From contig CAYYGH010000029.1 of NCBI GenBank assembly GCA_964471405.1, positions 1 to 32,068 on the forward strand: DNA of 32,068 nt, given 5' to 3'. Shown piece by piece: positions 9,522-18,413 of this stretch. Positions within the stretch are counted from its first letter, which is position 1. Each line of letters starts with the position of its first letter. Position numbers and translations under genes: made by a program. The stretch is from J084 sp964471405 (GTDB lineage Bacteria; Pseudomonadota; Alphaproteobacteria; Sphingomonadales; Rhodothalassiaceae). The notes below the pieces were generated by a model, which worked only from the letters and a program-made list of their open reading frames with translations, was not told the DNA's origin and ran no database searches.

Positions 9522-10188
9522 GCGGGCCGACATCCGGCCGGTGGAGGAGGACGGGGCGGCGCTCGCCCGCTATCTCGGTGTTTCACGTGAAACAGCGGGC
9601 CGGCTGATGCGGCATGTGGATCTCCTGCGCCGCTGGAACGCCCGGATCAATCTCGTCGCCCCGGCAAGCTTGGCGCATGTGTGGGAGCGTCATGTTCTCG
9701 ACAGCCTCCAGCTTCTCGATCATCTCGACCCGGCCGCCGTTCCGGCCGGGCTCGACCTCGGCAGCGGTGCCGGTTTCCCGGGGCTGGTGCTGGCGATCGC
9801 GGCCGGCATTCCGATGACCCTGGTCGAGGCCGACCGGCGCAAGGCGGCTTTCCTTGCCACGGTGATCGCCGAAACGGGTGCCCCCGCGACGGTCCTGAAC
9901 CGGCGGATCGAGGCGCTCGCAGCCGGTGACCTTCCCCCGCCCGCCATCATCACCGCCCGGGCGCTCAAACCGCTGCCGCAGCTGCTTGCGCTCGCGGCGC
10001 GCTGGCTGGAAGATGGACAAGCTGTCCTGTGGGCCTGGAAGGGCGCGCGCTGGGAAGAGGAATTGACCGCCGCGCGAAAAGACTGGATATTCACCGTCGA
10101 AAGCCATCCCAGCCGGACGCAACCGGCGGCCCGGCTGCTGCGAATCGCAAATCTCGGCCGCCGGAAAGGGAATGGCAGGGGGAAGTGA
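9508..10188 (+). CDS. rsmG: 16S rRNA (guanine(527)-N7)-methyltransferase RsmG
   Basis: A 226-residue SAM-dependent methyltransferase that modifies G527 of 16S rRNA. The substrate-binding stretch LLRRWNARINLVAP is followed by HVLDSLQLLDHL. The SAM-binding motif LDLGSGAGFPG is at 82-92. VEADRRKAAFL is the acidic second motif, and the late TARALKPL region is the usual family element. The start ATG 9508 overlaps mnmG by 14 bases. Codons 24-29 contain a full parS palindrome, which fixes the local peptide as VSRET. A 20-base gap with AGGAGGA leads to parA. Confidence 0.95.
   Translation: MTRHERADIRPVEEDGAALARYLGVSRETAGRLMRHVDLLRRWNARINLVAPASLAHVWERHVLDSLQLLDHLDPAAVPAGLDLGSGAGFPGLVLAIAAGIPMTLVEADRRKAAFLATVIAETGAPATVLNRRIEALAAGDLPPPAIITARALKPLPQLLALAARWLEDGQAVLWAWKGARWEEELTAARKDWIFTVESHPSRTQPAARLLRIANLGRRKGNGRGK
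9579..9594. promoter_or_regulatory. parS: parS centromere-like site 2, inside the rsmG coding sequence
   Basis: This is a second perfect TGTTTCACGTGAAACA. It spans the third base of rsmG codon 24 through codon 29 (GTT TCA CGT GAA ACA = V25-S-R-E-T29). It lies 2.1 kb from the first site and about 1.5 kb before parB. The identity is exact, so the call is strong despite the coding location. Confidence 0.95.
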
Positions 10189-10208
10189 AGGCCAGGAGGA
10201 CGCAGCAG

Positions 10209-11048
10209 ATGAAAGAGGCCGGCCATGACGCTCCCGGGCAGGGCGGGCAAGAGGAGCGAAAAGCGGCGCGCATTCTGGCCGTTGCCAACCAGAAGGGTGG
10301 AGTCGGCAAGACGACGACGGCCATCAATCTTGCCACGGCGCTCGCGGCGATCGGGCGGCAGGTGCTGGTGATCGATCTCGATCCCCAGGGCAATGCCTCC
10401 ACGGGGCTGGGGATCGCGCGGCAGGCCCGCCGGGCCACGAGCTATGAGGTGCTGACCGGCCTTGTGCCCCTGCGCGAGGCCGAGGTCGCCACGGCCGTGC
10501 CGGGGCTCGTGCTGGTGCCGGCGACGGTGGACCTGTCCGGCGCCGAGGCCGAGCTCGTCGGGCGCCCGCGCCAGAATTTCCGCCTTCACGAGGCTCTTGT
10601 CGCCGACGAAACCCGCCAGCGCTATGACGACATTCTCATCGACTGCCCGCCCTCGCTGTCGCTGCTGACCGTCAATGCCCTCACCGCGGCGGATTCCGTG
10701 CTGGTGCCGCTGCAGTGCGAATTCTTCGCGCTCGAAGGGCTCTCGCTGCTCCTCAAGACGATCGAGCGGGTGCGCCACCAGCTCAATCCCCGTCTTGAGA
10801 TCGAAGGCGTGGTGCTCACCATGTATGACCGTCGCAACAAGCTCTCGGAGCAGGTGGAGGACGATGTCCGCGCGGCCCTGGGCGCCCGGGTGTGGAAAAC
10901 GGTCATCCCCCGCAATGTGCGGGTGTCCGAGGCGCCAAGCCACGGCAAGCCGGCGCTGATCTATGACCACCGCTGTGCGGGCAGCGCCGCCTATCTGGCT
11001 CTGGCAAAAGAGTTTCTTCATCGTCGCCGGGCGGAAAGGGCGGCATGA
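10209..11048 (+). CDS. parA: chromosome-partitioning ATPase ParA
   Basis: A 279-residue deviant Walker ATPase of the chromosomal ParA/Soj type. The Walker A motif KGGVGKTT is at 29-36, the A' motif VIDLDPQGNAS at 54-64, and the Walker B is ILIDCPPSLS. There is no N-terminal helix-turn-helix, unlike plasmid type Ia ParA. It binds DNA non-specifically in the ATP state and moves ParB-parS complexes to segregate origins. The start ATG 10209 has AGGAGGA eight bases upstream. An upstream extension of the open frame only shadows rsmG. The stop overlaps a possible parB ATG as ATGA. Confidence 0.97.
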   Translation: MKEAGHDAPGQGGQEERKAARILAVANQKGGVGKTTTAINLATALAAIGRQVLVIDLDPQGNASTGLGIARQARRATSYEVLTGLVPLREAEVATAVPGLVLVPATVDLSGAEAELVGRPRQNFRLHEALVADETRQRYDDILIDCPPSLSLLTVNALTAADSVLVPLQCEFFALEGLSLLLKTIERVRHQLNPRLEIEGVVLTMYDRRNKLSEQVEDDVRAALGARVWKTVIPRNVRVSEAPSHGKPALIYDHRCAGSAAYLALAKEFLHRRRAERAA

Positions 11049-11065
11049 TGGCCGAAGGAGCGTCC

Positions 11066-12052
11066 ATGTCCGATCACACCGAATCCGATCGTCGCGAAGA
11101 GGAGGGCTCCGCCCGCGCGTCCGCCTCTTCCTCCCGGTCCGCGCGTTCGGCCCGCTCCCGGGGGCTGGGGCGCGGACTGTCGGCCTTGCTGGGCGAGCTG
11201 GAGGCCGAAGCCGCCGGTGTCGAGGCGCCGCGCGCCGGGACAGCCGTTCAGCGTCTGCCGATCGGCCAGCTCAGGCCCGGCCGCTTCCAGCCGCGCCAGC
11301 GCTTCACGGCCGAGGATCTGGGCGAGCTGGCGGCCTCCCTGCGCAAGACGGGCATGCTCCAGCCCATCCTCGTGCGCAGGCTGGAAGAGGAAGGCGAAGA
11401 GGGACCCCTTTATGAAATCGTCGCGGGCGAACGGCGCTGGCGGGCGGCGCAGGCTGCGGGGCTGCACGAGGTGCCGGTCATCGAGCGCCGGCTGGAAGAC
11501 GCGGAAGCCCTCGAGATCGCGCTGGTGGAAAATGTCCAGCGCCGCGACCTTTCCCCGCTGGAGGAGGCCCGCGGCTATCGTCGGCTGATGGACGAGTTCG
11601 GCTACAGGCCGGATGACATCGGCCGGCTCGTCGGCAAGAGCCGCTCGCATGTGGCCAATCTGCTGCGGCTGCTCCAGCTGCCGCCTGCGGTTCAGGAGAT
11701 GGTGGATGACGGCCGGCTGAGCATGGGCCATGCGCGTGCCCTTGTGGGGGTGCCGGATGCGGAGGCGCTTGCGCGCCGGATCGTGGCGGAAGGATTGTCG
11801 GTACGCGCCGTCGAGGATCTCGTTGCCGGACACAAGACCGGCCCACGCAGCCGGGCGCGGCGGGCGGGGGCACGCGCCGGCGAGGAGGACGCCGACATCC
11901 GGGCCCTGGCCGAGACCCTCAGCACGCTGCTCGGCGTCAAGGTCGAGCTGCGCCATCGCCCCGATGGCGGAGGGCGGCTCATCCTGCACTACAAGGATGT
12001 CCTCCAGCTCGATCGTCTCTGCCGGCTCCTCGATCCCGGCGAGGGTTTCTAA
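11066..12052 (+). CDS. parB: chromosome-partitioning protein ParB
   Basis: A protein of about 328 residues. The N-terminal GLGRGLSALLG (33-43) is the segment that contacts ParA. The CTP-binding/clamp region includes GERRWRAA (121-128) and ENVQRR (155-160). The helix-turn-helix RPDDIGRLVGKSRSHVANLL (181-200) recognises parS. A C-terminal dimerisation domain with LLGVKVELRH...GGRLILHY ends the protein. The start ATG 11066 has AAGGAG five bases upstream. An alternative in-frame ATG at 11045 overlaps the parA stop and would add seven residues. The N-terminal 30 residues are Ser/Arg-rich and probably disordered. The target sites are present at 7474 and 9579. The stop overlaps the convergent holA gene by 4 bases. 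Confidence 0.95.
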   Translation: MSDHTESDRREEEGSARASASSSRSARSARSRGLGRGLSALLGELEAEAAGVEAPRAGTAVQRLPIGQLRPGRFQPRQRFTAEDLGELAASLRKTGMLQPILVRRLEEEGEEGPLYEIVAGERRWRAAQAAGLHEVPVIERRLEDAEALEIALVENVQRRDLSPLEEARGYRRLMDEFGYRPDDIGRLVGKSRSHVANLLRLLQLPPAVQEMVDDGRLSMGHARALVGVPDAEALARRIVAEGLSVRAVEDLVAGHKTGPRSRARRAGARAGEEDADIRALAETLSTLLGVKVELRHRPDGGGRLILHYKDVLQLDRLCRLLDPGEGF

Positions 12053-13134
12053 GGCAGGAGGGGAAAGGACCGGGAGCCGCTGCACCCGTCCCCTCGGGCC
12101 GAGGAGAGAGGAGGGCGTCCTGCGGTTGCGACCTGAATAAGCAGCCGTCCGACGAGCGGTACCGCCGGCCGGCCATGCTTGATGGCCGCTTCCGCATCCA
12201 CCACCGCTGCCAGCAGATCGCCCCATTCCCGCAGGGGAAGGCGGGCAAGCGCGGCGCGGACCGCCGGTTGGTCCCGAAAGAAGATCGGCGGACGGGCCCG
12301 GGCGACCACCTCGGCCGGCCGGCCGCCGCTTGCGCAGGCCTGCATCAGGGGCTTCAGCCGGATCAGCTGCTGGGCCAGAACCCGCAGGACCGCGATCGGC
12401 TGCACCCCGCCGGCCAGCGCCGACGTCCATCTGCGCTCCAGCGCATCCGGATCACCGGCCAGCGCGGTTCGCACCACATCCTGGACATCCGCCGCGCCGC
12501 TTTCGCCGATGAGGGCCTCCACGGTCGCGAGGTCAAGACGGCGATCGCGCGCATCCGCAAAAAAGAGCGCCAGTTTTTCCAGTTCCTGGCGGCTGACGGC
12601 CCGATCGCGTCCAAGCTCGGCAAGCAGATAGGCCCGCGCCTCGGGGTCGGCGGCGAGATTCTGCTCGCGCAGCCAGCCGTCGATCAGGGCGGCCAGATCG
12701 CGTTCGCTGTCCGCATAGCAGGGAATGGCCGCCAGCTCCTCCCCCTTTTCAAAAAGGCTGCGCAGCCGTGCCCGGGGACCGAGATTGCCGCTCTCGATGA
12801 GAAGAAAGCTGTCGCCGGCCGGGCGCTCCAGCGCAGCGGCTACCGTCGCAGCCAGGGCATCCGCCTGCAGCCGCAGCCATACGAGCCGCCGGCCTCCGAA
12901 CATGGAAAGGGCCTGGAGTTCATCACTCAGGATCGCCGGGTCGCTCTTCAGGCGATCCTCATCCAGGCGTGTAACGTGAAAGGCGTCCTGGACATCCGGG
13001 ACGATCTGGCGGGCGATGGTCTCCGCCCGCTCGCGCACCAGCCCCTCGTCCGGTCCGAATACGAGTGCCGCCCGCCAGCGCTCCGGCCAGTGACGGAGCG
13101 CCCTGGAAAGTGCCGATCCGGTAAGTTTCACCAT
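12049..13134 (-). CDS. holA: DNA polymerase III subunit delta
   Basis: A 361-residue clamp-loader delta subunit. The N-terminal part has the family pattern RAALVFGPDEGLVRERA (21-37), then LFGG-like SMFGGRRLVWLR and the AAA+-like fold without a working Walker A, as expected for delta. The C-terminal collar domain includes LAQQLIRLKPLM. Delta opens the beta sliding clamp for loading. The last 25 or so residues, rich in Gly, Ser and Pro, look like a disordered tail, and its end overlaps the parB stop by 4 bases. It follows lptE by 17 bases on the minus strand, the usual alphaproteobacterial leuS-lptE-holA order. Confidence 0.92.
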   Translation of the reverse strand: MVKLTGSALSRALRHWPERWRAALVFGPDEGLVRERAETIARQIVPDVQDAFHVTRLDEDRLKSDPAILSDELQALSMFGGRRLVWLRLQADALAATVAAALERPAGDSFLLIESGNLGPRARLRSLFEKGEELAAIPCYADSERDLAALIDGWLREQNLAADPEARAYLLAELGRDRAVSRQELEKLALFFADARDRRLDLATVEALIGESGAADVQDVVRTALAGDPDALERRWTSALAGGVQPIAVLRVLAQQLIRLKPLMQACASGGRPAEVVARARPPIFFRDQPAVRAALARLPLREWGDLLAAVVDAEAAIKHGRPAVPLVGRLLIQVATAGRPPLSSARGDGCSGSRSFPLLP

Positions 13135-13151
13135 GACAAACGCCGATATGG

Positions 13152-13688
13152 CTATCTTTGGCCCCGGGACCGTTCCGCCTGCCAGCGCGCAATCGCCCCG
13201 CGCAGCTGTTCCAGCAGAAGACGGCTGGCGCGGACGAGCGCGTCGCGCCGGGCGATTTCGGTCGCATAATCCGAACGCAGGATATCATAGGGCACCACCG
13301 CGACGAGGGGAATGGCGGCCGAGCCTTCCGCCTGTGCGTCCGGGAACAGCAGGCGCCCGGCAATCCGCACGGCCGCCCGGGTCGCCGCCCGGTCGCTGCG
13401 CAGACCGTAGCGCTCCTCCCGGCGGGAGACGATCAGGACCGCCGCCTCGGCATCCGCTTCCCGGCCGGGGGGCAGCAGCAGCAGACCCATGTCCGCGCCT
13501 TCCCGGGAAAGAAGATCGGCCAGCGCCGGCGATGCCTGAACCCGCACCGGCAGCTGCGCAAGGGGCGCGTTTTCTCCCGCAGTCGCCCTTTCGGATGCGG
13601 GGCGATAGGCCGGGGCGAAGCCGCAGCCGGCCGGCAGCATCAGAAGAAGAAGCAGGCCGGCGAGGCAGGGTCCGTTCCATCCGCCCAT
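13152..13688 (-). CDS. lptE: LPS-assembly lipoprotein LptE
   Basis: A 178-residue lipoprotein. A hydrophobic signal (LAGLLLLLMLPAGC) ends in a lipobox with Cys22 as the lipidated residue, followed by GFAPAYRP, the typical LptE N-terminus (GFxPLY pattern). The family plugs the LptD barrel in the outer membrane and helps deliver lipopolysaccharide to the cell surface. Sequence conservation in LptE is low; the call rests on the signal, GF(x)P motif, length, and position between leuS and holA, the standard alphaproteobacterial order. It starts 50 bases after the leuS stop. Confidence 0.87.
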   Translation of the reverse strand: MGGWNGPCLAGLLLLLMLPAGCGFAPAYRPASERATAGENAPLAQLPVRVQASPALADLLSREGADMGLLLLPPGREADAEAAVLIVSRREERYGLRSDRAATRAAVRIAGRLLFPDAQAEGSAAIPLVAVVPYDILRSDYATEIARRDALVRASRLLLEQLRGAIARWQAERSRGQR

Positions 13689-13738
13689 TTTCGCCTTCCT
13701 TCCCGCTTTCGCTTCCGGATGCGCCGGTGGAATCGCCG

Positions 13739-16306
13739 CTAGCCAAGCACGATGTTCACGATGCGCTTCGGCACCACGATGACGCGCCGGATCTGGCGGT
13801 CGCCGATGGCGCGCCGCACCTTTTCGCTGGCGAGCGCCTGCTCGCGCACCGCCTCCTCGGAGGCATCGGGGGCGACCATGATGCGGTCGCGCAGCTTGCC
13901 CTGGACCTGGACCGGCAGCTCGATCACCTCCTCGCGCATCAGCTCCTCCTCGGCCTCGGGCCAGGGGCTGGTCGCAAGCAGGCTGTCATGGCCGAGCCGC
14001 GCCCACAGCTCCTCGGCCAGATGCGGCATCATGGGGGCCATCACCTGGACGAGGATTTCCAGCACCTCGCGCAGGACCGCCGGCCGGATCGCATCGCTCT
14101 CGCTTGCCGAGATCGCATTGGTGAGCTCGTGGATACGGGCGACCGCGCGGTTGAGGCGCATGGTCTCGATGTCGTCTGCGACATCGCGGATGGTGCGGTG
14201 GGCGATGCGCAGCAGGTCGCGTTCGGGCCGCGCGAGATCCGCAGGCCGCGGGGTGCCGGGCGCAGGCAGCAGGTCGGCTGCGCCGTCCACCAGCCGGTAG
14301 AGCCGCTGGGTGAAGCGCCAAGCGCCCTCGATGCCCTCTTCCGTCCAGATGAGATCGCGCTCGGGCGGGCTGTCGGAGAGCATGAACCAGCGCGCGGTGT
14401 CCGCCCCGTAGCGGTCGATGATGTCGTCGGGATCGACGACATTCTTCTTCGACTTGCTCATCTTCTCGATGCGGCCTGCCGTGACCCGCTTGCCGGTGTC
14501 CTTGCGGATCAGGCTGCCGTCCGGGCGGCGCACCACGAGCTCGGGCAGCACCCACTGGCCGTCCTCGTCGCGGTAGGTCTCGTGCAGCACCATGCCCTGG
14601 GTGAACAGCCCCTTGAAGGGCTCGGCGATGTCGAGATGGCCGCAGCGCTTCAAGGCCCGGGTGAAGAAGCGTGCATAGAGCAGATGCAGGATCGCGTGCT
14701 CGATGCCGCCGATGTAGTGATCGACGGGCAGCCAGTATTCGGCCTTCTCCTTGACGATGGGCCGGTCCGCATGCGGGGCCGTGAAGCGGATGAAGTACCA
14801 GGCCGAATCGACGAAGGTGTCCAGCGTGTCGGTTTCGCGCTCGGCCGCGCCGCCGCAGCGCGGGCAGGTGGTCTTCTTCCAGGTCGGATGGTTGGCGAGC
14901 GGGTTGCCCGGCTGGTCGAAGCGGATGTCGAGCGGCAGGGTCACCGGCAGCTCGTCGCGCGGGACCGGCACGGGCCCGCAGGCCGGGCAGTGGATGATGG
15001 GGATCGGCGTGCCCCAGTAGCGCTGGCGCGAGACGCCCCAGTCGCGCAGACGATACTGCACCTGACGCCGGCCCCAGCCTTCTTCTTCCGCGCGGCGGAT
15101 GACGGCCTGCTTGGCTTCCTCGCTGGTCAGCCCGTCCAGGAATCCCGAATGCGCAAGCCGGCCCGGCCCGGTCCAGGCCTCATCCCCGATCGCAAACGTC
15201 TCGGGATCCTCGCCTTCGGGGATCACCACGGGGATGACCGGCAGGTCGTAGCGGCGGGCGAATTCGAGGTCGCGCTGGTCATGGGCCGGGCAGCCGAAGA
15301 TCGCACCCGTGCCGTATTCCATCAGCACGAAATTGGCGACGAAGACGGGCAGCCGGCGCTCGGGATCGAAGGGGTGCCGCACTTCGATGGGGGTGCGGTA
15401 GCCCTTCTTCTCGGCCGTCTCCAGGGCCACCACCGAGGTGCCCATGCGGTTGCACTCGGCGATGAAGGCGGCGAGATCCGGATCGGCCTTCGCCAGCTCC
15501 TCGGCCAGCGGGTGATCGGGGGCGATCGCGACGAAGCTTGCCCCGAAGATGGTGTCCGGCCGGGTGGTGAACACCTCGATTTCGCGCGGGGGCTCCTCGG
15601 TGGTGCGGAAACGGAAGGCAAGACCTTCCGAGCGCCCGATCCAGTTTTCCTGCATGCGGCGGACCTTCTCGGGCCAGCCGTCCAAGGTTTTGAGCCCATC
15701 GAGCAGCTCGTCCGCGAAATCCGTGATCTTCAGGAACCACTGCTTCAGCTTGCGGCGCTCGACCGGCGCGCCGGAGCGCCAGCCGCGCCCGTCGATCACC
15801 TGCTCGTTGGCAAGCACCGTCCGGTCCACGGGATCCCAGTTGACCCAGGATTCCTTCTGATAGACGAGGCCCGCCTCGAAGAGATCCAGAAACAGCGCCT
15901 GCTCCTTGCCGTAGTATTCCGGATCGCAGGTGGCGAACTCCCGCGACCAGTCGATGGCGAGCCCCATGGACTTGAGCTGGCCGCGCATGGTGGCGATGTT
16001 GTCATAGGTCCAGTCGGCCGGGTGCACGCCCTTTTCCATCGCCGCATTCTCCGCCGGCATGCCGAAGGCGTCCCAGCCCATCGGATGCAGCACATTGTGC
16101 CCGCGTGCCCGGTAGTAGCGGCAGAGCACGTCGCCGATGGTGTAGTTGCGCACATGGCCCATGTGGATGCGGCCGGAAGGATAGGGGAACATTTCGAGGA
16201 TGTAGACGGGCTCGCCCGCCCGGTCCTCACGCGTGTGGAAGGCCTCGGCCTCCTCCCAGCGCTGCTGCCACTTCTTCTCGACGATCTTCGCGTTGTAGCG
16301 CGACAT
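13739..16306 (-). CDS. leuS: leucine--tRNA ligase
   Basis: An 855-residue class I aminoacyl-tRNA synthetase of bacterial LeuRS type. The HIGH motif appears as HMGH (48-51), preceded by the leucine-binding MFPYPSG. The editing (CP1) domain contains the threonine-rich TTRPDTIFGAS. Two CxxC pairs (CPAC and CPRC) precede the catalytic return. The KMSKS motif is at 615-619 and the C-terminal tRNA-binding domain is complete. The start ATG 16306 is chosen; a GTG three codons earlier (16315) is possible. A GGGAG element lies upstream. It is followed by lptE and preceded by the DUF3576 gene, probably on one transcript. Confidence 0.97.
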   Translation of the reverse strand: MSRYNAKIVEKKWQQRWEEAEAFHTREDRAGEPVYILEMFPYPSGRIHMGHVRNYTIGDVLCRYYRARGHNVLHPMGWDAFGMPAENAAMEKGVHPADWTYDNIATMRGQLKSMGLAIDWSREFATCDPEYYGKEQALFLDLFEAGLVYQKESWVNWDPVDRTVLANEQVIDGRGWRSGAPVERRKLKQWFLKITDFADELLDGLKTLDGWPEKVRRMQENWIGRSEGLAFRFRTTEEPPREIEVFTTRPDTIFGASFVAIAPDHPLAEELAKADPDLAAFIAECNRMGTSVVALETAEKKGYRTPIEVRHPFDPERRLPVFVANFVLMEYGTGAIFGCPAHDQRDLEFARRYDLPVIPVVIPEGEDPETFAIGDEAWTGPGRLAHSGFLDGLTSEEAKQAVIRRAEEEGWGRRQVQYRLRDWGVSRQRYWGTPIPIIHCPACGPVPVPRDELPVTLPLDIRFDQPGNPLANHPTWKKTTCPRCGGAAERETDTLDTFVDSAWYFIRFTAPHADRPIVKEKAEYWLPVDHYIGGIEHAILHLLYARFFTRALKRCGHLDIAEPFKGLFTQGMVLHETYRDEDGQWVLPELVVRRPDGSLIRKDTGKRVTAGRIEKMSKSKKNVVDPDDIIDRYGADTARWFMLSDSPPERDLIWTEEGIEGAWRFTQRLYRLVDGAADLLPAPGTPRPADLARPERDLLRIAHRTIRDVADDIETMRLNRAVARIHELTNAISASESDAIRPAVLREVLEILVQVMAPMMPHLAEELWARLGHDSLLATSPWPEAEEELMREEVIELPVQVQGKLRDRIMVAPDASEEAVREQALASEKVRRAIGDRQIRRVIVVPKRIVNIVLG

Positions 16307-16522
16307 GGGTTGCACCGCTCCCTGCAGCTGTTCGTCCTCATGCAGTCCTGTACCGGCAGATGCCGGGCCGATCCGTATTCTTCAACCCCTTTGCCGGGCG
16401 GAGCCACCCGTCTTCTTTGCGCCGCCTTCCCGGGCCGTCCGCCCGGAGCGCCCCGATCAGGGAAGGCCCAGCTCTTTTCCGGATCCGGAAGGGTGGCCCG
16501 GCCATGCCGGGGCCTGGTGCGA

Positions 16523-16999
16523 TCAGCCTTTCGGGCGCTCCATTCTGAGCTGGCGCGCGCGCGCCAGGATGGCTTCCGTGATCTTGAGCTCGGTAGCGGC
16601 CTGGACCGGCTGATTGACCCAGATGCCGGCCTTGTTGCGGGTCTGGCGCACGACATGGACCTCCAGGGCATCCGCCCTGAGCTCCCGCGAGAGGATGAAG
16701 ACCGAGACCTTGAGCCGCTCGCCCGGCGCGGCCGGATCGCTGTACCAGTCGGTCACGATCACGCCGGCCCGGCCGTCCGCCTCGATCAGCGGCATGAAGG
16801 CCAGCGTGTCAAGGGACGCCCGCCACAGATAGGCATTGACACCCAGATGCGCCGCCGAGATCTTCGGCTCGCCCGGCCCGCGCTTGCCCCCGCAGGCGGC
16901 CGGCACCATGGCCAGCGGCAGCACGAAAAGCAGGATCAGCGCCCGCCGCCACCAGCCCGCGATGGACCATCCGCATTCATCCACGCCCCGTCGTCTCAT
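16523..16999 (-). CDS. DUF3576 domain lipoprotein
   Basis: A 158-residue protein. A basic N-terminus, a hydrophobic stretch and the lipobox-like MVPAAC (lipidated Cys36) predict a lipoprotein. The mature part starts with the DUF3576 signature GVNAYLWRASLDTL...PL, then GVIVTDWYS and LRADALEV. Function is unknown. The family is common in Alphaproteobacteria and is often found directly before leuS, as here (216 bases before it). The start ATG 16999 has GAGG and AGGAAGG upstream and produces the signal peptide; longer open-frame starts up to 17143 would bury the signal and are rejected. It is probably the first gene of the leuS-lptE-holA operon. Confidence 0.85.
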   Translation of the reverse strand: MRRRGVDECGWSIAGWWRRALILLFVLPLAMVPAACGGKRGPGEPKISAAHLGVNAYLWRASLDTLAFMPLIEADGRAGVIVTDWYSDPAAPGERLKVSVFILSRELRADALEVHVVRQTRNKAGIWVNQPVQAATELKITEAILARARQLRMERPKG

Positions 17000-17047
17000 C
17001 CACCTCACCTTCCTGGCTGCATTCCGGCCGATGTCGATCGCGAACCG

Positions 17048-17076
17048 CTTATAGTCGGCCTTGGGGCTCTTGACCA
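17048..17076 (-). promoter_or_regulatory. sigma70-like promoter for the DUF3576-leuS-lptE-holA operon
   Basis: On the minus strand TGGTCA (17076-17071) and TATAAG (17053-17048) are separated by exactly 17 bases. They sit about 50 bases ahead of the DUF3576 ATG. The -10 matches 5 of 6 and the -35 matches 4 of 6 consensus positions. Confidence 0.4.
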
Positions 17077-17346
17077 GAGCGGACAGGAGCACCCCGCGCA
17101 AGCCGGAATTTCCGGCAAGTGTTGCCGAAATGTCACTGGTCATGGAGACCGTTTTGTGGCAAGAATATGAACAATGTCATGCAGCCTGGCGGCAGTCCGG
17201 GTGCAGACCGGCCGCAGGGACCCGTGGCGGGGCGCGTCCGCTCTCGGGGCAGGGTTGTGGCGCAAAGGCGGCCTTGCCGCGGAGATGGGCGGTTCCCATA
17301 TGTGCGGACGGTCCTCATATGTCCGGCAAGGACGGGAGTGGCGACA

Positions 17347-18177
17347 GTGAGGCGATGGAGCACAAGGATGATGGCGGTGGTCCTTTCGGGGGCCGTGCTG
17401 TGCGCGCCCGTCCTTGCGCAGGAGGCGCCGGTCGCCGCGTCGGATGCCGGGCGGGACGGCAAGGGTGCCGACGATCGCTATCTCTATCTGCGGGAAGAGC
17501 CGGTCTCCTCGCTCCCCTACAAGGGCCGTCGCGATGAGGCGGCCAGGCCGGAAACCAAGCGGTCCTTCACCCTGACATTCACGCCGCGCATCGGGGTAAG
17601 CGATCCTCTCGGCCGCTCTCTTTCCCTTTCGGGCACGTTGAGCCCGCTGGCGAGCTTTACGCCCCGCTATCGCGAAAGCGAGGTGACGATCCACATCGCC
17701 CCGCCTGAAGGTCGGCCGGAGAAGGCTGTCGGCATTGCTCTGTCATCCGAATATCTGGTCCAGGACGGCAGCGTCTTCGGCTTTACGGGCACGGGCTCGC
17801 CGCTGGACAGCCGCGCCTATCAGCTCGGCATCGCCTTCCAGATGAGCGGCTTTTCCTTGGGCGCCACTCTCCAGCGCCAGGAAGGCGGCCTGTTCGGGGA
17901 GCGCAGCCAGGGGATAGACCTCGGTTTCGGCTATCGCTCCGGCGCCTTCGAGACCCAGCTTGCCGTCGGCGAATTCACCAGCACCAACCGCGGCACGGAT
18001 GCGCTGGTGGACCGGAGCTTCTACCGTCTCGAACTGGGTGCGGCCTACCGCATTTCCGAGCGCGTGCGCCTGTCCGGCGGAATCCGGCTGTTCGACTATA
18101 CGAACGGCAATCCTGCCGCCGCCGATCTCGCCAATCGTGCCGGCATGCTCTATCTGGGCACGAAGCTGAGCTTCTAG
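17347..18177 (+). CDS. outer-membrane beta-barrel (porin-like) protein
   Basis: A 276-residue protein. A signal peptide (residues 1-24, MRRWSTRMMAVVL... ending APVLA) is followed by an acidic linker. The rest is alternating hydrophobic/polar strands rich in Gly, Tyr and Phe, for example FTLTFTPRIGVS, YQLGIAFQMSGFSLGATLQ and IDLGFGYRSGAFETQLAVGEF. The final LYLGTKLSF ends in phenylalanine, the outer-membrane insertion signal. This pattern supports an outer-membrane barrel of roughly 10-14 strands; no transport specificity can be read. The start GTG 17347 has GGGAG upstream and gives the complete signal peptide; the open frame back to 17119 has no such support. A terminator follows at 18210-18269. 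Confidence 0.75.
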   Translation: MRRWSTRMMAVVLSGAVLCAPVLAQEAPVAASDAGRDGKGADDRYLYLREEPVSSLPYKGRRDEAARPETKRSFTLTFTPRIGVSDPLGRSLSLSGTLSPLASFTPRYRESEVTIHIAPPEGRPEKAVGIALSSEYLVQDGSVFGFTGTGSPLDSRAYQLGIAFQMSGFSLGATLQRQEGGLFGERSQGIDLGFGYRSGAFETQLAVGEFTSTNRGTDALVDRSFYRLELGAAYRISERVRLSGGIRLFDYTNGNPAAADLANRAGMLYLGTKLSF

Positions 18178-18209
18178 ACATCGCGGCAGAAGACTCTTGC
18201 GGCAGGAAG

Positions 18210-18269
18210 CATCCCCTCCCGCCGCGTTGCCCGGCTTGAAGAGGAAGGGGCGGGCGGGATGGTCTTTTT
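18210..18269 (+). terminator. rho-independent terminator after the porin-like gene
   Basis: CATCCC (18210-18215) and CCCGCC (18218-18223) pair with GGGATG (18256-18261) and GGCGGG (18249-18254). They make a 12-bp stem with a small internal loop and a loop of about 25 bases, followed by GTCTTTTTG. It starts 33 bases after the porin stop. Confidence 0.6.
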
Positions 18270-18413
18270 GCGGCAGCTTCCCATCGGGGCGCCGGCGGCG
18301 GCCTGCCTCTTTCCCTCCCGCAGCCGGTCCATGAAGGGAAGACGGACAGGCCGATTTCTGGATGAGGCGGTTTTTCTCGACGAGGCGGCAAGGCGGGGCA
18401 AGCAGCGCAGAGC

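Noticed and set aside
6036..9533. Very long antisense open frame over mnmE and mnmG (about 1165 codons, minus strand)
   Set aside because: The translation is Arg/Pro/Gly/His-rich with no recognisable domain, and the plus strand encodes well-conserved MnmE and MnmG. High GC leaves few stops in the antisense frame.
12967..12981. Possible third parS (GTAACGTGAAAGG) inside holA
   Set aside because: Only one half site (ACGTGAAA) matches; the left half is too diverged from TGTTTCACGTGAAACA.
13133..17170. 1345-codon plus-strand open frame opposite lptE and leuS
   Set aside because: It is the antisense shadow of lptE and leuS, and its composition is not protein-like. LeuRS motifs on the minus strand are complete.
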